In this document: one piece after another, positions 7,890 through 16,882 of the stretch
Layout of the letters: the number at the start of each line of letters is the position of its first letter
How positions within the stretch are numbered: the stretch's first letter is position 1
Origin: Curvivirga sp965219885
GTDB lineage: Bacteria; Pseudomonadota; Alphaproteobacteria; UBA8366; Aestuariispiraceae
NCBI RefSeq assembly: GCF_965219885.1
Contig: NZ_CBDCOT010000008.1
Location: 124,001-188,000 of the forward strand
DNA: 64,000 nt
Direction: 5' to 3'
Notes under the pieces: generated by a model
Databases searched by the model: none
Seen by the model: only the letters and a program-made list of their open reading frames with translations
Told to the model about the DNA's origin: nothing
Program-made: the position numbers and the translations under genes

Positions 7890-9158
7890 TTATTCAGCTG
7901 GGCCGCCAGCATATTCAGCTGCATCACCTAGTTCTTCTTCGATGCGAATTAATTGGTTATATTTGGCAATACGATCGGAACGACTAAGAGAACCAGTTTT
8001 GATCTGACCACAATTTGTAGCAACAGCAAGATCTGCAATTGTACTATCTTCTGTTTCACCGGAACGATGAGACATAACAGCTGTGTAACCTGCGCGATGT
8101 GCCATATCAACGGCTTCCAAGGTCTCAGTCAATGTACCAATCTGGTTCACTTTGATCAGAATAGAATTCGCAACACCTTGTTCAATACCGTCCGCCAAAC
8201 GTGCTGGGTTTGTTACAAATAGATCATCACCAACCAATTGAACGTCATTACCTAATGTATCTGTAAGGGCTTTCCAACCTTCCCAATCATCTTCGGACAT
8301 TCCGTCCTCGATAGATACGATTGGGAATGCATCACACAAGCCTTTTAAGTAATCAACATTCTGAGCAGCGTCGAGGACTTTACCCTCACCTTTCAAATTG
8401 TATTTACCGTTTTCATAATATTCAGTCGCTGCACAATCTAATGCAAGAACGATATCATCACCAGGCTTATACCCAGCAGCTTCGATAGAGCGTGTGATAA
8501 ATTCAAGTGCTTCTGTTGCACTACCTAAATTTGGTGCAAAGCCCCCCTCATCGCCAACATTTGTATTATGACCAGCTGCTTTTAAACCAGATTTCAATGC
8601 ATGGAATGTTTCTGCACCCATACGAATTGCTTCTGCCATGCTACCTGCAGATACAGGCATGATCATGAATTCCTGAATGTCGATTGGGTTATCCGCATGC
8701 TCACCACCATTGATGATATTCATCATTGGGATAGGCAATGTTTTCGCAAAAGCTCCACCAACATAACGGTATAATGGCATGCCTGTGGATTCTGCTGCTG
8801 CTTTCGCTAGTGCCAAAGATGTACCTAAAATTGCATTGGCGCCTAAACGACTTTTATTCTCTGTGCCATCTAATTCGATTAATTTATAATCAAGCTCAAC
8901 TTGCTCAGTTGCATCAAAACCGATCAACGCATCAAAGATCTCACCATTCACGTTATCAACAGCGTTTTGAACACCTTTACCAAGATAGCGTTCGCCACCA
9001 TCGCGAAGTTCATGAGCTTCATGGGCGCCAGTGGACGCGCCACTTGGTACAGCAGCACGGCCCATTGAGCCATCTTCCAATACCACATCAACTTCAACAG
9101 TTGGATTACCGCGACTGTCTAAAATTTCACGAGCTTGAATGTCTAGAATTGTAGCCAT
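7890..9158 (-). CDS. eno: Enolase
   Basis: Glycolytic enzyme converting 2-phosphoglycerate to phosphoenolpyruvate; also a component of RNA degradosomes in some bacteria. Family signatures are intact: catalytic-loop GASTGAHEAHELRDG, NVGDEGGFAPNL, metal ligands in LALDCAATE, SIEDGMSEDDWEGW and VGDDLFVTN, catalytic Lys in LIKVNQIGTLTET, and SHRSGETEDSTIADLAVA. The length of 422 aa is standard. It follows kdsA by 45 bp on the same strand and ends in its own terminator, so kdsA-eno is a likely transcription unit. Confidence 0.98.
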   Translation of the reverse strand: MATILDIQAREILDSRGNPTVEVDVVLEDGSMGRAAVPSGASTGAHEAHELRDGGERYLGKGVQNAVDNVNGEIFDALIGFDATEQVELDYKLIELDGTENKSRLGANAILGTSLALAKAAAESTGMPLYRYVGGAFAKTLPIPMMNIINGGEHADNPIDIQEFMIMPVSAGSMAEAIRMGAETFHALKSGLKAAGHNTNVGDEGGFAPNLGSATEALEFITRSIEAAGYKPGDDIVLALDCAATEYYENGKYNLKGEGKVLDAAQNVDYLKGLCDAFPIVSIEDGMSEDDWEGWKALTDTLGNDVQLVGDDLFVTNPARLADGIEQGVANSILIKVNQIGTLTETLEAVDMAHRAGYTAVMSHRSGETEDSTIADLAVATNCGQIKTGSLSRSDRIAKYNQLIRIEEELGDAAEYAGGPAE

Positions 9159-9203
9159 CGACTAATACCTTTTCTTCGCTTAGGTTTAGGAAAGTGAGTT
9201 AAC

Positions 9204-10049
9204 TCAGCCAATATAGACCGGGTTTGATTTCGTAATTGTGTCAAACTGCTTCATAATTGAAAGTAGTTCTTCCATTTGATCTACTGGAACCATATTTGGG
9301 CCGTCAGATGGTGCATTATCTGGATCTTGATGCGTTTCCATAAACACAGCAGCAACACCAACAGCCATCGCAGCACGTGCAAGAACTGGTACGAACTGAC
9401 GTTGTCCGCCAGATGTACCACCTTGACCACCAGGTTGTTGCACAGAATGAGTCGCATCAAATACAACAGGTTGTCCAGTGCGCCCCATTTCAGGTAAACC
9501 TCTGAAGTCAGTAACCAATGTGTTATAGCCAAAGCTTGTGCCACGATCACATGCCATGACATTTTCGTTGCCTGACTGGATCACTTTATCAAGGACGTTC
9601 TTCATATCCCAAGGTGCAAGAAATTGACCTTTCTTGACATTGATAACCTTACCGGTTTGAGCTGCAGCAATCAGTAAATCTGTCTGGCGACACAGAAATG
9701 CGGGTATTTGAATAATATCAATAATATCAGCTACCTCTGCACATTGAGACGCTTCATGCACATCTGTTAGGACTGGCACGCCAAGTTCTTTTTTAATATC
9801 AGAAAAAATATTCAACGCCGCATCAAGACCAAGACCGCGCTTGGTATTTAAAGATGTACGGTTTGCTTTATCAAAAGAGCTTTTATAAACAAAACCAATA
9901 TCAAGCTTATCTGTAATTTCTTTTAATTTACCCGCCATATCGAAAGCATGTTCGCGACTTTCCATTTGGCATGGGCCAGCAAATAAAACAAACGGCAAAT
10001 CATTACCAATAGTAATATCACCTAGTTTAATATGATGAGGGGCAGTCAT
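9204..10049 (-). CDS. kdsA: 3-deoxy-8-phosphooctulonate synthase (KDO-8-phosphate synthase)
   Basis: Condenses phosphoenolpyruvate with arabinose-5-phosphate to make KDO-8-phosphate for the LPS inner core. Family signatures: FAGPCQMESREHA near the N-terminus, YKSSFDKANRTS, VLTDVHEASQ, IPAFLCRQTDLL, NVKKGQFLAPWDM, and FDATHSVQQPGG. At 281 aa the length is typical. GAGG lies about 8 nt before the ATG. It sits upstream of eno, whose product supplies its phosphoenolpyruvate, and downstream of the pyrG terminator. Confidence 0.97.
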   Translation of the reverse strand: MTAPHHIKLGDITIGNDLPFVLFAGPCQMESREHAFDMAGKLKEITDKLDIGFVYKSSFDKANRTSLNTKRGLGLDAALNIFSDIKKELGVPVLTDVHEASQCAEVADIIDIIQIPAFLCRQTDLLIAAAQTGKVINVKKGQFLAPWDMKNVLDKVIQSGNENVMACDRGTSFGYNTLVTDFRGLPEMGRTGQPVVFDATHSVQQPGGQGGTSGGQRQFVPVLARAAMAVGVAAVFMETHQDPDNAPSDGPNMVPVDQMEELLSIMKQFDTITKSNPVYIG

Positions 10050-10069
10050 GGCTCTATCCTCTTTAAAAT

Positions 10070-10109
10070 AATAAATAAAAAGCGGGCTTTAGACATAAGA
10101 CCCGCTTTT
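10070..10109 (-). terminator. Intrinsic terminator after pyrG
   Basis: Minus strand: 9-bp stem AAAAGCGGG/CCCGCTTTT (10101-10109 with 10078-10086), 14-nt loop, then TTTTATTTATTAT. It lies 12 bp after the pyrG stop and ends just before the kdsA ribosome binding site. Confidence 0.85.
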
Positions 10110-10121
10110 CGATTTTCAATC

Positions 10122-11762
10122 CTACACCAGACGAGATTTTTCCATCGCAGCTTGAACAAAGCTGCTAAATAATGGATGTGGCTCAAACGGACGGGATTTA
10201 AGTTCAGGATGATACTGAACAGCAACAAACCAAGGGTGATCGGGAATCTCAACGATTTCAGGCAATACACCATCTGGAGATAGGCCAGAGAATTTCATAC
10301 CTGCCGCTTCCAGACGATCTTTATACGCCACGTTCACTTCATAACGATGACGATGGCGTTCTTCTACGTAAGAGCCACCATAAATTTCGTGTGCTTTTGT
10401 TCCTTCAACAAGGGCACATGGATATGCACCAAGACGCATCGTACCACCCATGTCTGAGTTATCAGCACGTGTTTCGACACGGTTCCCCTTTTTCCACTCC
10501 GTTAGTAGACCGACGATTGGTTCTTTACAGTCAGAGAATTCAGAGGAACCTGCATCAGTAATACCTGCCAAATTGCGTGCAGCTTCGATCACGGCCATTT
10601 GCATGCCAAAACAAATTCCAAAATAAGGCACTTTGTTTTCACGAGCATATTTTACAGCCGCAATCTTACCTTCCGCACCACGCTCTCCAAAACCACCAGG
10701 AACAAGAATCGCATCCATATCCCCCAAATGATCAGCAGGGTCTTGATCTTCAAAACGGCCAGATTCAATCCAATTAATATTCACGCGAACATTATTTGCA
10801 ATGCCACCGTGAATTAAAGATTCATTCAAAGATTTATAAGCATCAAGAAGTTCTACATATTTACCGATAACGGCAATATTCACTTCACCTTCTGGATTAC
10901 GTACACGATCAACGATGTTATCCCAGCGGCTCAGATCCACATCGTCTTCTTTGCCAGCTTCCAACATGTCAAAATGACGCAGGATTTCTACATCCAAACC
11001 TTCTTTATGATATGCATTTGGAACGTCATAAATCGTATCAACGTTTAAGGCAGGAATCACACATTCTTCTTTAACGTTACAGAAAAGCGCAATCTTACGT
11101 TTTTCGCCTTTTGGAATCTCTGTATCCGCACGACAAAGAAGGATATCAGGCTGAATACCAACTGAAAGCAATTCTTTCACACTATGCTGTGTGGGTTTTG
11201 TCTTCAACTCACCCGCGACAGAAATGTAAGGTAAAAGAGTTACATGCAAATAACAGGTATTAGCGCGCCCCAAATCGTTACGAACCTGACGAATGGCTTC
11301 TAGGAAAGGTAGGCTTTCAATATCACCTACAGTGCCGCCTACTTCACAGAGAATAAAATCTTCATCCGTTACATCAGACTGAACAAATTCTTTAATTGCA
11401 TCAGTGATATGCGGAATAACTTGAACTGTCCCGCCTAAATAGTCACCACGACGTTCTTTCGCGAGAACTTCAGAATAAATACGACCTGTTGTCACGTTGT
11501 CAGATTGACGAGAAGAAACACCTGTAAAACGTTCGTAATGTCCCAAATCCAAGTCAGTTTCCGCACCGTCATCGGTTACATAGCACTCGCCATGTTGATA
11601 TGGGCTCATCGTACCTGGATCGACGTTAATATACGGATCCAGTTTACGAAGACGTACTTTGTAACCGCGCGCCTGAAGAATCGCACCAAGAGCTGCCGAA
11701 GCAAGCCCTTTACCAAGAGAAGAAACAACACCGCCAGTGATGAAAATATATTTAGCCGCCAT
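10122..11762 (-). CDS. pyrG: CTP synthase
   Basis: ATP-dependent amination of UTP to CTP using glutamine. The N-terminal synthetase domain has the Walker-like GGVVSSLGKGLASAALG (10-26). The C-terminal class I glutamine amidotransferase domain starts near residue 295 and has the nucleophile Cys384 (GICFGMQMA) and a His-Glu pair in VQYHPELKSRP. The length of 546 aa is usual. It lies downstream of secG on the same strand, a common alphaproteobacterial order (tpiA-secG-pyrG-kdsA-eno). Confidence 0.98.
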   Translation of the reverse strand: MAAKYIFITGGVVSSLGKGLASAALGAILQARGYKVRLRKLDPYINVDPGTMSPYQHGECYVTDDGAETDLDLGHYERFTGVSSRQSDNVTTGRIYSEVLAKERRGDYLGGTVQVIPHITDAIKEFVQSDVTDEDFILCEVGGTVGDIESLPFLEAIRQVRNDLGRANTCYLHVTLLPYISVAGELKTKPTQHSVKELLSVGIQPDILLCRADTEIPKGEKRKIALFCNVKEECVIPALNVDTIYDVPNAYHKEGLDVEILRHFDMLEAGKEDDVDLSRWDNIVDRVRNPEGEVNIAVIGKYVELLDAYKSLNESLIHGGIANNVRVNINWIESGRFEDQDPADHLGDMDAILVPGGFGERGAEGKIAAVKYARENKVPYFGICFGMQMAVIEAARNLAGITDAGSSEFSDCKEPIVGLLTEWKKGNRVETRADNSDMGGTMRLGAYPCALVEGTKAHEIYGGSYVEERHRHRYEVNVAYKDRLEAAGMKFSGLSPDGVLPEIVEIPDHPWFVAVQYHPELKSRPFEPHPLFSSFVQAAMEKSRLV

Positions 11763-11888
11763 GGAAGAATATCTACCTTGATCCCTTAAAATTACGTTTG
11801 CCGATATGAAACATCAAACAGCGTTCATAATCTAGTTTTAAATAGTTAAAACACAGAAAAACTTAACAAAGTTATTCTGCATCAATCT

Positions 11889-11921
11889 CAAAAAAGGCGG
11901 CTGTTTTGTAACGCCGCCTTT
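11889..11921 (-). terminator. Intrinsic terminator after secG
   Basis: Minus strand: 9-bp stem AAAGGCGGC/GCCGCCTTT (11913-11921 with 11893-11901), 11-nt loop, ending in TTTTTT-GAG. It lies 11 bp past the secG stop and separates secG from pyrG. Confidence 0.85.
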
Positions 11922-11931
11922 ATGATAACTC

Positions 11932-12249
11932 TTATTGTGAGTCTGGAACCTGTGGGGTTGTAATTTCTTCAACCGCCTCGGTCGCAGCCGGAACAACATC
12001 CAACACTGAGGATGGCTCACGAGTTTGGTTCGCCAAGATTGCAAGTCCAATACTGCTGATAAAAAACGCTGCAGCTAGAATTGCCGTTGTACGTGTCAAA
12101 AGATTCGCTGCGCCGCGTGCGGACATCATACCGCCGCCTGCACCGCCACCACCAATACCAAGAGCACCGCCCTCACTACGTTGAGCGAGAACAACAGCTA
12201 CCAAAGCAATAGCAATCAATAAATGAATTACCAGCAAAACCGTTTCCAT
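11932..12249 (-). CDS. secG: Protein translocase subunit SecG
   Basis: Small auxiliary subunit of the SecYEG channel. Two membrane segments are visible (about 3-20, LLVIHLLIAIALVAVVLAQ, and about 51-71, TRTTAILAAAFFISSIGLAIL). They are joined by a glycine-rich loop (EGGALGIGGGGAGGGMM) holding the family signature QRSEGGALG. The 105-aa protein has a Pro/Glu-rich tail. AGGA is about 9 nt before the ATG. It lies between tpiA and pyrG, its usual place in alphaproteobacteria. Confidence 0.95.
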   Translation of the reverse strand: METVLLVIHLLIAIALVAVVLAQRSEGGALGIGGGGAGGGMMSARGAANLLTRTTAILAAAFFISSIGLAILANQTREPSSVLDVVPAATEAVEEITTPQVPDSQ

Positions 12250-12394
12250 GGAATCGCATCCTGTCTTAATCTAAATTTCAGATGAACCGATGTAGATAGC
12301 GCAAAAGAAAATAAGGCGCCTAACGACGGTCCGTATGTTTCTACAGGTAGTTATCTTATATTACCAGCAGAAAATGATTGTTTTGTATAAAACT

Positions 12395-13153
12395 TTATGA
12401 ATCAGATGCTGCCTTGGCGATCGCAAGGAAAGAATCAGCATTTAATGCAGCGCCGCCAATCAGACCGCCGTCAATATCTGGCTGAGCTAAAAGGTCTGCA
12501 GCATTTTCAGGCTTCATCGAACCACCATAAAGAATGCGCATACCTTCCGTTACTTCGTAAGAATGGCTGGTTTTTAAATATGTCCGTATATGGTCGTGGA
12601 CATCTTGTGCATCTTCTGGGGTGGCTGTTAGGCCTGTACCAATTGCCCAAACTGGCTCATATGCAATAATGGTATTATCAGCTGTCGCATCATTGGGAAC
12701 AGATGCATCTAACTGCGTTGAAATCGTAGCCATCGTTAAGCCCTGATCACGTTGCTCTTGTGTTTCACCAACACAAATGATCGCAACAAGGCCTGCTGCA
12801 TAAGCCGCTTCAGCTTTTGCTTTTACGATATTATCAGTTTCACCATGATCAGCACGACGTTCGGAATGCCCAAGAATTACATGACTGCAATTGGCATCCA
12901 CAAGCATAGAAACTGCTACATCCCCAGTATGCGCACCACCTGGCTCAAAATGACAATCCTGGGCACCAAGCTTTATATCATTCTCTAAAACTTCAGAAAC
13001 TGGATGTAACAGCGGAAAAGATGGGCAAACAATAATCTCACAGCTCAGATTGGAAGAACCATCGACGACACTACGCGCCAACTCAATGCCCTCTTCTTTC
13101 AAACCGTTCATTTTCCAGTTCCCAGCCACAACTGGTTTACGCTTAAAAGTCAT
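12395..13153 (-). CDS. tpiA: Triose-phosphate isomerase
   Basis: Interconverts dihydroxyacetone phosphate and glyceraldehyde-3-phosphate. Catalytic residues are visible: Lys14 (GNWKMNG), His96 (LGHSERR) and Glu166 (AYEPVWAIGTG), plus the phosphate-binding YGGSMKPEN and GGLIGGAAL near the C-terminus. 252 aa is normal. It is transcribed divergently from ppiD; the 287-bp gap (13154-13440) must carry both promoters. Confidence 0.98.
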   Translation of the reverse strand: MTFKRKPVVAGNWKMNGLKEEGIELARSVVDGSSNLSCEIIVCPSFPLLHPVSEVLENDIKLGAQDCHFEPGGAHTGDVAVSMLVDANCSHVILGHSERRADHGETDNIVKAKAEAAYAAGLVAIICVGETQEQRDQGLTMATISTQLDASVPNDATADNTIIAYEPVWAIGTGLTATPEDAQDVHDHIRTYLKTSHSYEVTEGMRILYGGSMKPENAADLLAQPDIDGGLIGGAALNADSFLAIAKAASDS

Positions 13154-13295
13154 AAATAACCTCTTAATGATTAGATGTTCGCCTCACGAATCACATAGTA
13201 GCAATTGCATAACATGTGCTTTAGCTTTCGCCAAGTCATGTCCAATATCATCTTTTCAGAGCAGTAATTTAGTAAATTAGGTGTGATTCTGACCT

Positions 13296-13317
13296 GCAAT
13301 AGGGAATTGGCTATTGC
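13296..13317. repeat. Inverted repeat in the tpiA/ppiD divergent region
   Basis: GCAATAG (13296-13302) and CTATTGC (13311-13317) flank an 8-nt spacer. It is a possible operator or start of a 5' leader for ppiD; no T-tract follows, so it is not a terminator. The rest of 13154-13440 is AT-rich without a promoter I can fix with confidence. Confidence 0.45.
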
Positions 13318-13440
13318 CCGCCCTGCTTTCCCCTTTTAATATGCGCTCCTCTTTTATTTAGAGTGAACTATAAATATATAGAATTACTCTCTGTAATAGT
13401 TATTCTTTTTGGTTTTACATATTCGAATATAGGAATTTCA

Positions 13441-15321
13441 ATGTTAAAGCAGCTTCGTGACAAGGGCGGCTCAATTGTCGTCAAAGTTTTGATGGGCCTT
13501 TTGGTACTCAGTTTCGCAGCATGGGGAATAGGTGACATTTTCTCTCCAAACTCTGCTGGGCAATCTGTTGCAAATGCAGGTAAGACCGAAGTTACACAGC
13601 AAGAATTCCTTGTTCAGCTCCGTCAGCAGGAAGCAAGCCTTCGTGCACGTGGGTTTAGCCAAGAAATGCTGGGCAATATTAATCTTCCTGCCGTTGTCGT
13701 CGATCAATTGGTGACGCGCGCTACTTACGAAGAAGAAGCACGTCAGATGAATTTGGTTCCAACAGCGGAAGTTATTGGTCGTACAATTCGTGATACTCCT
13801 GATTTCCAAGATGCCGCAGGTAATTTTGATCGTAACCGTTACGAATTTTCTTTGGCAAATCAAGGTTATAACCCTGCTTACTTTGAAAATCTTGTTTCCA
13901 AAGATGTCGTTGCAAATATGTTGCTTGATTCTGTGAGCGCAGGTGTTGCCACGTCTGACATTGCAACAAAAGCCCTATATAAATTCCAAAAAGAAACACG
14001 CGATATTTCCTATATCTCAATCGCGATTGATGAAAATGAAGCAATCTCTGAACCATCCGTAGATGCTTTAAATAGCTATTATGAGACTAACAAAGAACGT
14101 TTTCGTGCGCCTGATTATCGTAAAGTCAGTTACATTGCAATTGACCCTGATATGATTGCGGCGGATATTCAAATTTCAGACGCTGCTATACTTGAAAGCT
14201 ATGAGCAACGCCTAGATCAATTCACCGATGCAGAGCAACGTACAATTCAGCTCATGTTGCTAAGTGATGAAGCAGCGGCCTTAGCTGCAAAAGAATCAAT
14301 AGAAGCAGGAAAATCCTTTGCTGAAGTAGCTATTGAAGCTGCAAATCAAGGCGAAGACGAAATCAACCTTGGCACAATGACCCGTGCAGAAGTGCCTGAT
14401 GAAAATTTGGGAAATGTCGCATTTGATCTTGCATTAGGTGCAGTTTCAGCCCCGGTTGAAAGCCCATTTGGATGGCATTTGGTTACTGTAACAGAGATTA
14501 AAGATGCAACAGCCACACCTCTAGCGGATGTAGAAACCGACATTCGTAATGATCTTGCACGTGAACAAGCTGTGAACGAAGCTTATGAGCTATCTAATCA
14601 ATTAGATGATGCGATTGGCGGTGGGGCGACGTTGGAAGAAGCAGCTGACCAAGCAGGTCTTACTTTAGTTACTATAGAAGGTATTGATGAATCCGGTAAA
14701 GACATGTCTGGTAACTTCCTGACTGATCTTCCTAATCCTGCATCTTTTATCAGATTTACATTTGATACAGAAGAAGGCCTTGATAGCTTGTTACAAGATG
14801 ATGGAAATGATGGTTTCTTTATCTTGCGTGTTGATGGATTAACTCCGACTCGCATCAAGACATTAGACGAAGTTAAAGATGAAGCCATCGCTCTTTGGAT
14901 TGCTGAGCAACGTCGATTGAAAGCTCAAGAAAAAGCTGATGCTGTTCTTGCACAACTTAATGAAGGCGCAAAACTTAACAGTATTTCAAATGATGTTAAA
15001 TTTGCTACTGACGTAGCACGCCCTGCAGCCTCCACACGTCATGATGAATTGCCAGCGTCCCTTATCCAGACATTGTTTGGCGAAGCAGTTGGCTCCGCTG
15101 CAACAGGTCTTGCAGGAAACGCATATTACGTTGGTCAATTAGATCAAATCAATGTGCCGACCTTCTCTGCGGATAGTGCAACAATCAAAGAGATTGATGA
15201 GGCAACATTAGCAGGTATGACAACAGACCTTATCCAACAATACAGCTCAGCTCTTCGTGAACGTCATTCCGTGACCGTTAATCAAGGCCTAGTGAATAAT
15301 TTAACTAACCTTCAATACTGA
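13441..15321 (+). CDS. ppiD: Peptidyl-prolyl cis-trans isomerase PpiD (SurA/PpiD-like periplasmic chaperone)
   Basis: Inner-membrane-anchored periplasmic folding factor that associates with the Sec translocon in described homologues. From the ATG at 13441 the protein is 626 aa, with a short cytoplasmic start (MLKQLRDKGGSIVVK) typical of PpiD. One membrane segment (about 12-30), a long helical SurA_N-like region, a parvulin-type domain (about 255-355, containing FGWHLVTVTEI) and a helical C-terminal region follow. AGGAA lies 7 nt before this ATG; an in-frame start 26 codons upstream would add a second hydrophobic stretch and is rejected. It lies 29 bp before trpE, so trpE may be co-transcribed with it. 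Confidence 0.92.
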   Translation: MLKQLRDKGGSIVVKVLMGLLVLSFAAWGIGDIFSPNSAGQSVANAGKTEVTQQEFLVQLRQQEASLRARGFSQEMLGNINLPAVVVDQLVTRATYEEEARQMNLVPTAEVIGRTIRDTPDFQDAAGNFDRNRYEFSLANQGYNPAYFENLVSKDVVANMLLDSVSAGVATSDIATKALYKFQKETRDISYISIAIDENEAISEPSVDALNSYYETNKERFRAPDYRKVSYIAIDPDMIAADIQISDAAILESYEQRLDQFTDAEQRTIQLMLLSDEAAALAAKESIEAGKSFAEVAIEAANQGEDEINLGTMTRAEVPDENLGNVAFDLALGAVSAPVESPFGWHLVTVTEIKDATATPLADVETDIRNDLAREQAVNEAYELSNQLDDAIGGGATLEEAADQAGLTLVTIEGIDESGKDMSGNFLTDLPNPASFIRFTFDTEEGLDSLLQDDGNDGFFILRVDGLTPTRIKTLDEVKDEAIALWIAEQRRLKAQEKADAVLAQLNEGAKLNSISNDVKFATDVARPAASTRHDELPASLIQTLFGEAVGSAATGLAGNAYYVGQLDQINVPTFSADSATIKEIDEATLAGMTTDLIQQYSSALRERHSVTVNQGLVNNLTNLQY

Positions 15322-15350
15322 TAAATATAAGATATACAGGAATACGACCA

Positions 15351-16862
15351 ATGGACTCCTATCCTTCCTTTAACGAGTTTGAGGCAAAATATAATGCTGG
15401 TCAGCCTCAACTGGTATGGACAACACTTGTTGCGGATTTGGAAACACCAGTTTCTGCTTTTTTAAAACTAGCAGAAAGCCGCCCGAACAGTTTCCTCCTT
15501 GAATCTGTTGAAGGTGGTGCGATTCGTGGCCGCTATTCCTTTATCGGTATGAAACCTGATATCATCTGGCGTTGTTTTGGAAACAAAGCAGAAATCAATC
15601 GTAAAGCCCGGATCGATGCTCATAGTTTCCTCCCTGAAGAAAAACCAACATTAGAATCATTAGATTCTCTTGCAGAAGAGTCTCGTATTGAATTACCGGA
15701 AAACCTTCCACCGATGGCAGCTGGTCTGGTAGGTTACATGTCATATGATTCTGTTCGCTTGGTTGAAAAGCTACCCGATGTAAATCCTGATAGTATGAAT
15801 ACCCCGGATGGTATTTTTGTACGTCCAACCGTAATGGCAGTTTTCGATAGCATTGAAGATATGGTGACAGTTGTTACCCCCGTGCGGCCGGAAGATGGTA
15901 TTTCTGCGAATGCTGCCTATGAGCTAGCACATGAGCGTCTAGAAGAAATTCGCGGTGATTTCACACGTGCTATCCCTCATGGTAACTATGCAATCAGTAA
16001 AGATATGGATTTACCTGAAGCTGCTTCTAATACTAGTCGTGAAGAATTCTTTGATATGGTTGCCAAGGCCAAAGAGTATATTTTGGCTGGCGATATTTTT
16101 CAGGTAGTTTTAAGCCAACGTTTTGAAACACCGTTTGAATTGCCGCCTTTCGCTTTATATCGCGCTTTGCGTCGCACAAATCCATCCCCTTTCCTTTTCT
16201 ATTTAAATTTCAAAGATTTCTCCATTGTTGGGTCGAGCCCTGAAATTTTGGTACGTGTAAGGGATGACAAAGTAACTATTCGCCCAATTGCTGGTACACG
16301 TCCGCGCGGTGCGACACCTGCTGAAGACAAAGCATTAGCAGCAGATTTATTAGCTGATGAAAAAGAATGTGCTGAACATTTGATGTTATTGGATTTGGGT
16401 CGTAACGATGTAGGGCGTGTTTCAAAGATTGGCTCAGTAAACGTAACAGATAAATTCTTTATCGAAAATTACAGTCACGTCATGCATATCGTCTCCAATG
16501 TTGAAGGTGAAATTCGTGACGATATGGATGCCTTGGAAGCCTTAATGGCAGGCTTTCCTGCAGGAACCGTCTCTGGTGCCCCAAAAGTTCGAGCAATGGA
16601 AATCATTGATGAACTAGAAAAAGAAAAACGTGGTATTTACGCAGGTTGCATTGGTTATTTTGGTGCAGATGGGGATATGGACACTTGTATCGCCCTTCGC
16701 ACGGCCGTTGTAAAAGATGGAAAGATGTTTGTTCAAGCAGGTGCAGGTATTGTTGCTGATTCTGATCCGGAATCAGAATATATGGAATGTCATCACAAAT
16801 CTAAGGCACTGGTACGTGCAGCCCAAGAAGCAGTTCGTTTTGCTTCTAATAGCAGTAATTAA
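15351..16862 (+). CDS. trpE: Anthranilate synthase component I
   Basis: Converts chorismate to anthranilate with ammonia from TrpG; first step of tryptophan synthesis. The 503-aa protein has the N-terminal regulatory half with the Trp-feedback region LLESVEGG, and the chorismate-binding half with SSPEILVRV, PIAGTRPRG, LGRNDVGRV, FPAGTVSGAPKVRAMEII and IQAGAGIVADSDPE-like C-terminal motifs. AGGA is 9 nt before the ATG. It is not fused to TrpG. No Trp-rich leader peptide fits in the 29-bp gap after ppiD, so control is probably by feedback inhibition or at an upstream promoter. Confidence 0.96.
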   Translation: MDSYPSFNEFEAKYNAGQPQLVWTTLVADLETPVSAFLKLAESRPNSFLLESVEGGAIRGRYSFIGMKPDIIWRCFGNKAEINRKARIDAHSFLPEEKPTLESLDSLAEESRIELPENLPPMAAGLVGYMSYDSVRLVEKLPDVNPDSMNTPDGIFVRPTVMAVFDSIEDMVTVVTPVRPEDGISANAAYELAHERLEEIRGDFTRAIPHGNYAISKDMDLPEAASNTSREEFFDMVAKAKEYILAGDIFQVVLSQRFETPFELPPFALYRALRRTNPSPFLFYLNFKDFSIVGSSPEILVRVRDDKVTIRPIAGTRPRGATPAEDKALAADLLADEKECAEHLMLLDLGRNDVGRVSKIGSVNVTDKFFIENYSHVMHIVSNVEGEIRDDMDALEALMAGFPAGTVSGAPKVRAMEIIDELEKEKRGIYAGCIGYFGADGDMDTCIALRTAVVKDGKMFVQAGAGIVADSDPESEYMECHHKSKALVRAAQEAVRFASNSSN

Positions 16863-16882
16863 GATTCGAATTATTAATTAAT

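Noticed and set aside
13363..13440. 26-codon N-terminal extension of ppiD
   Set aside because: The ATG at 13441 has a proper ribosome binding site and gives the standard PpiD N-terminus; the extension would add an unneeded hydrophobic stretch.
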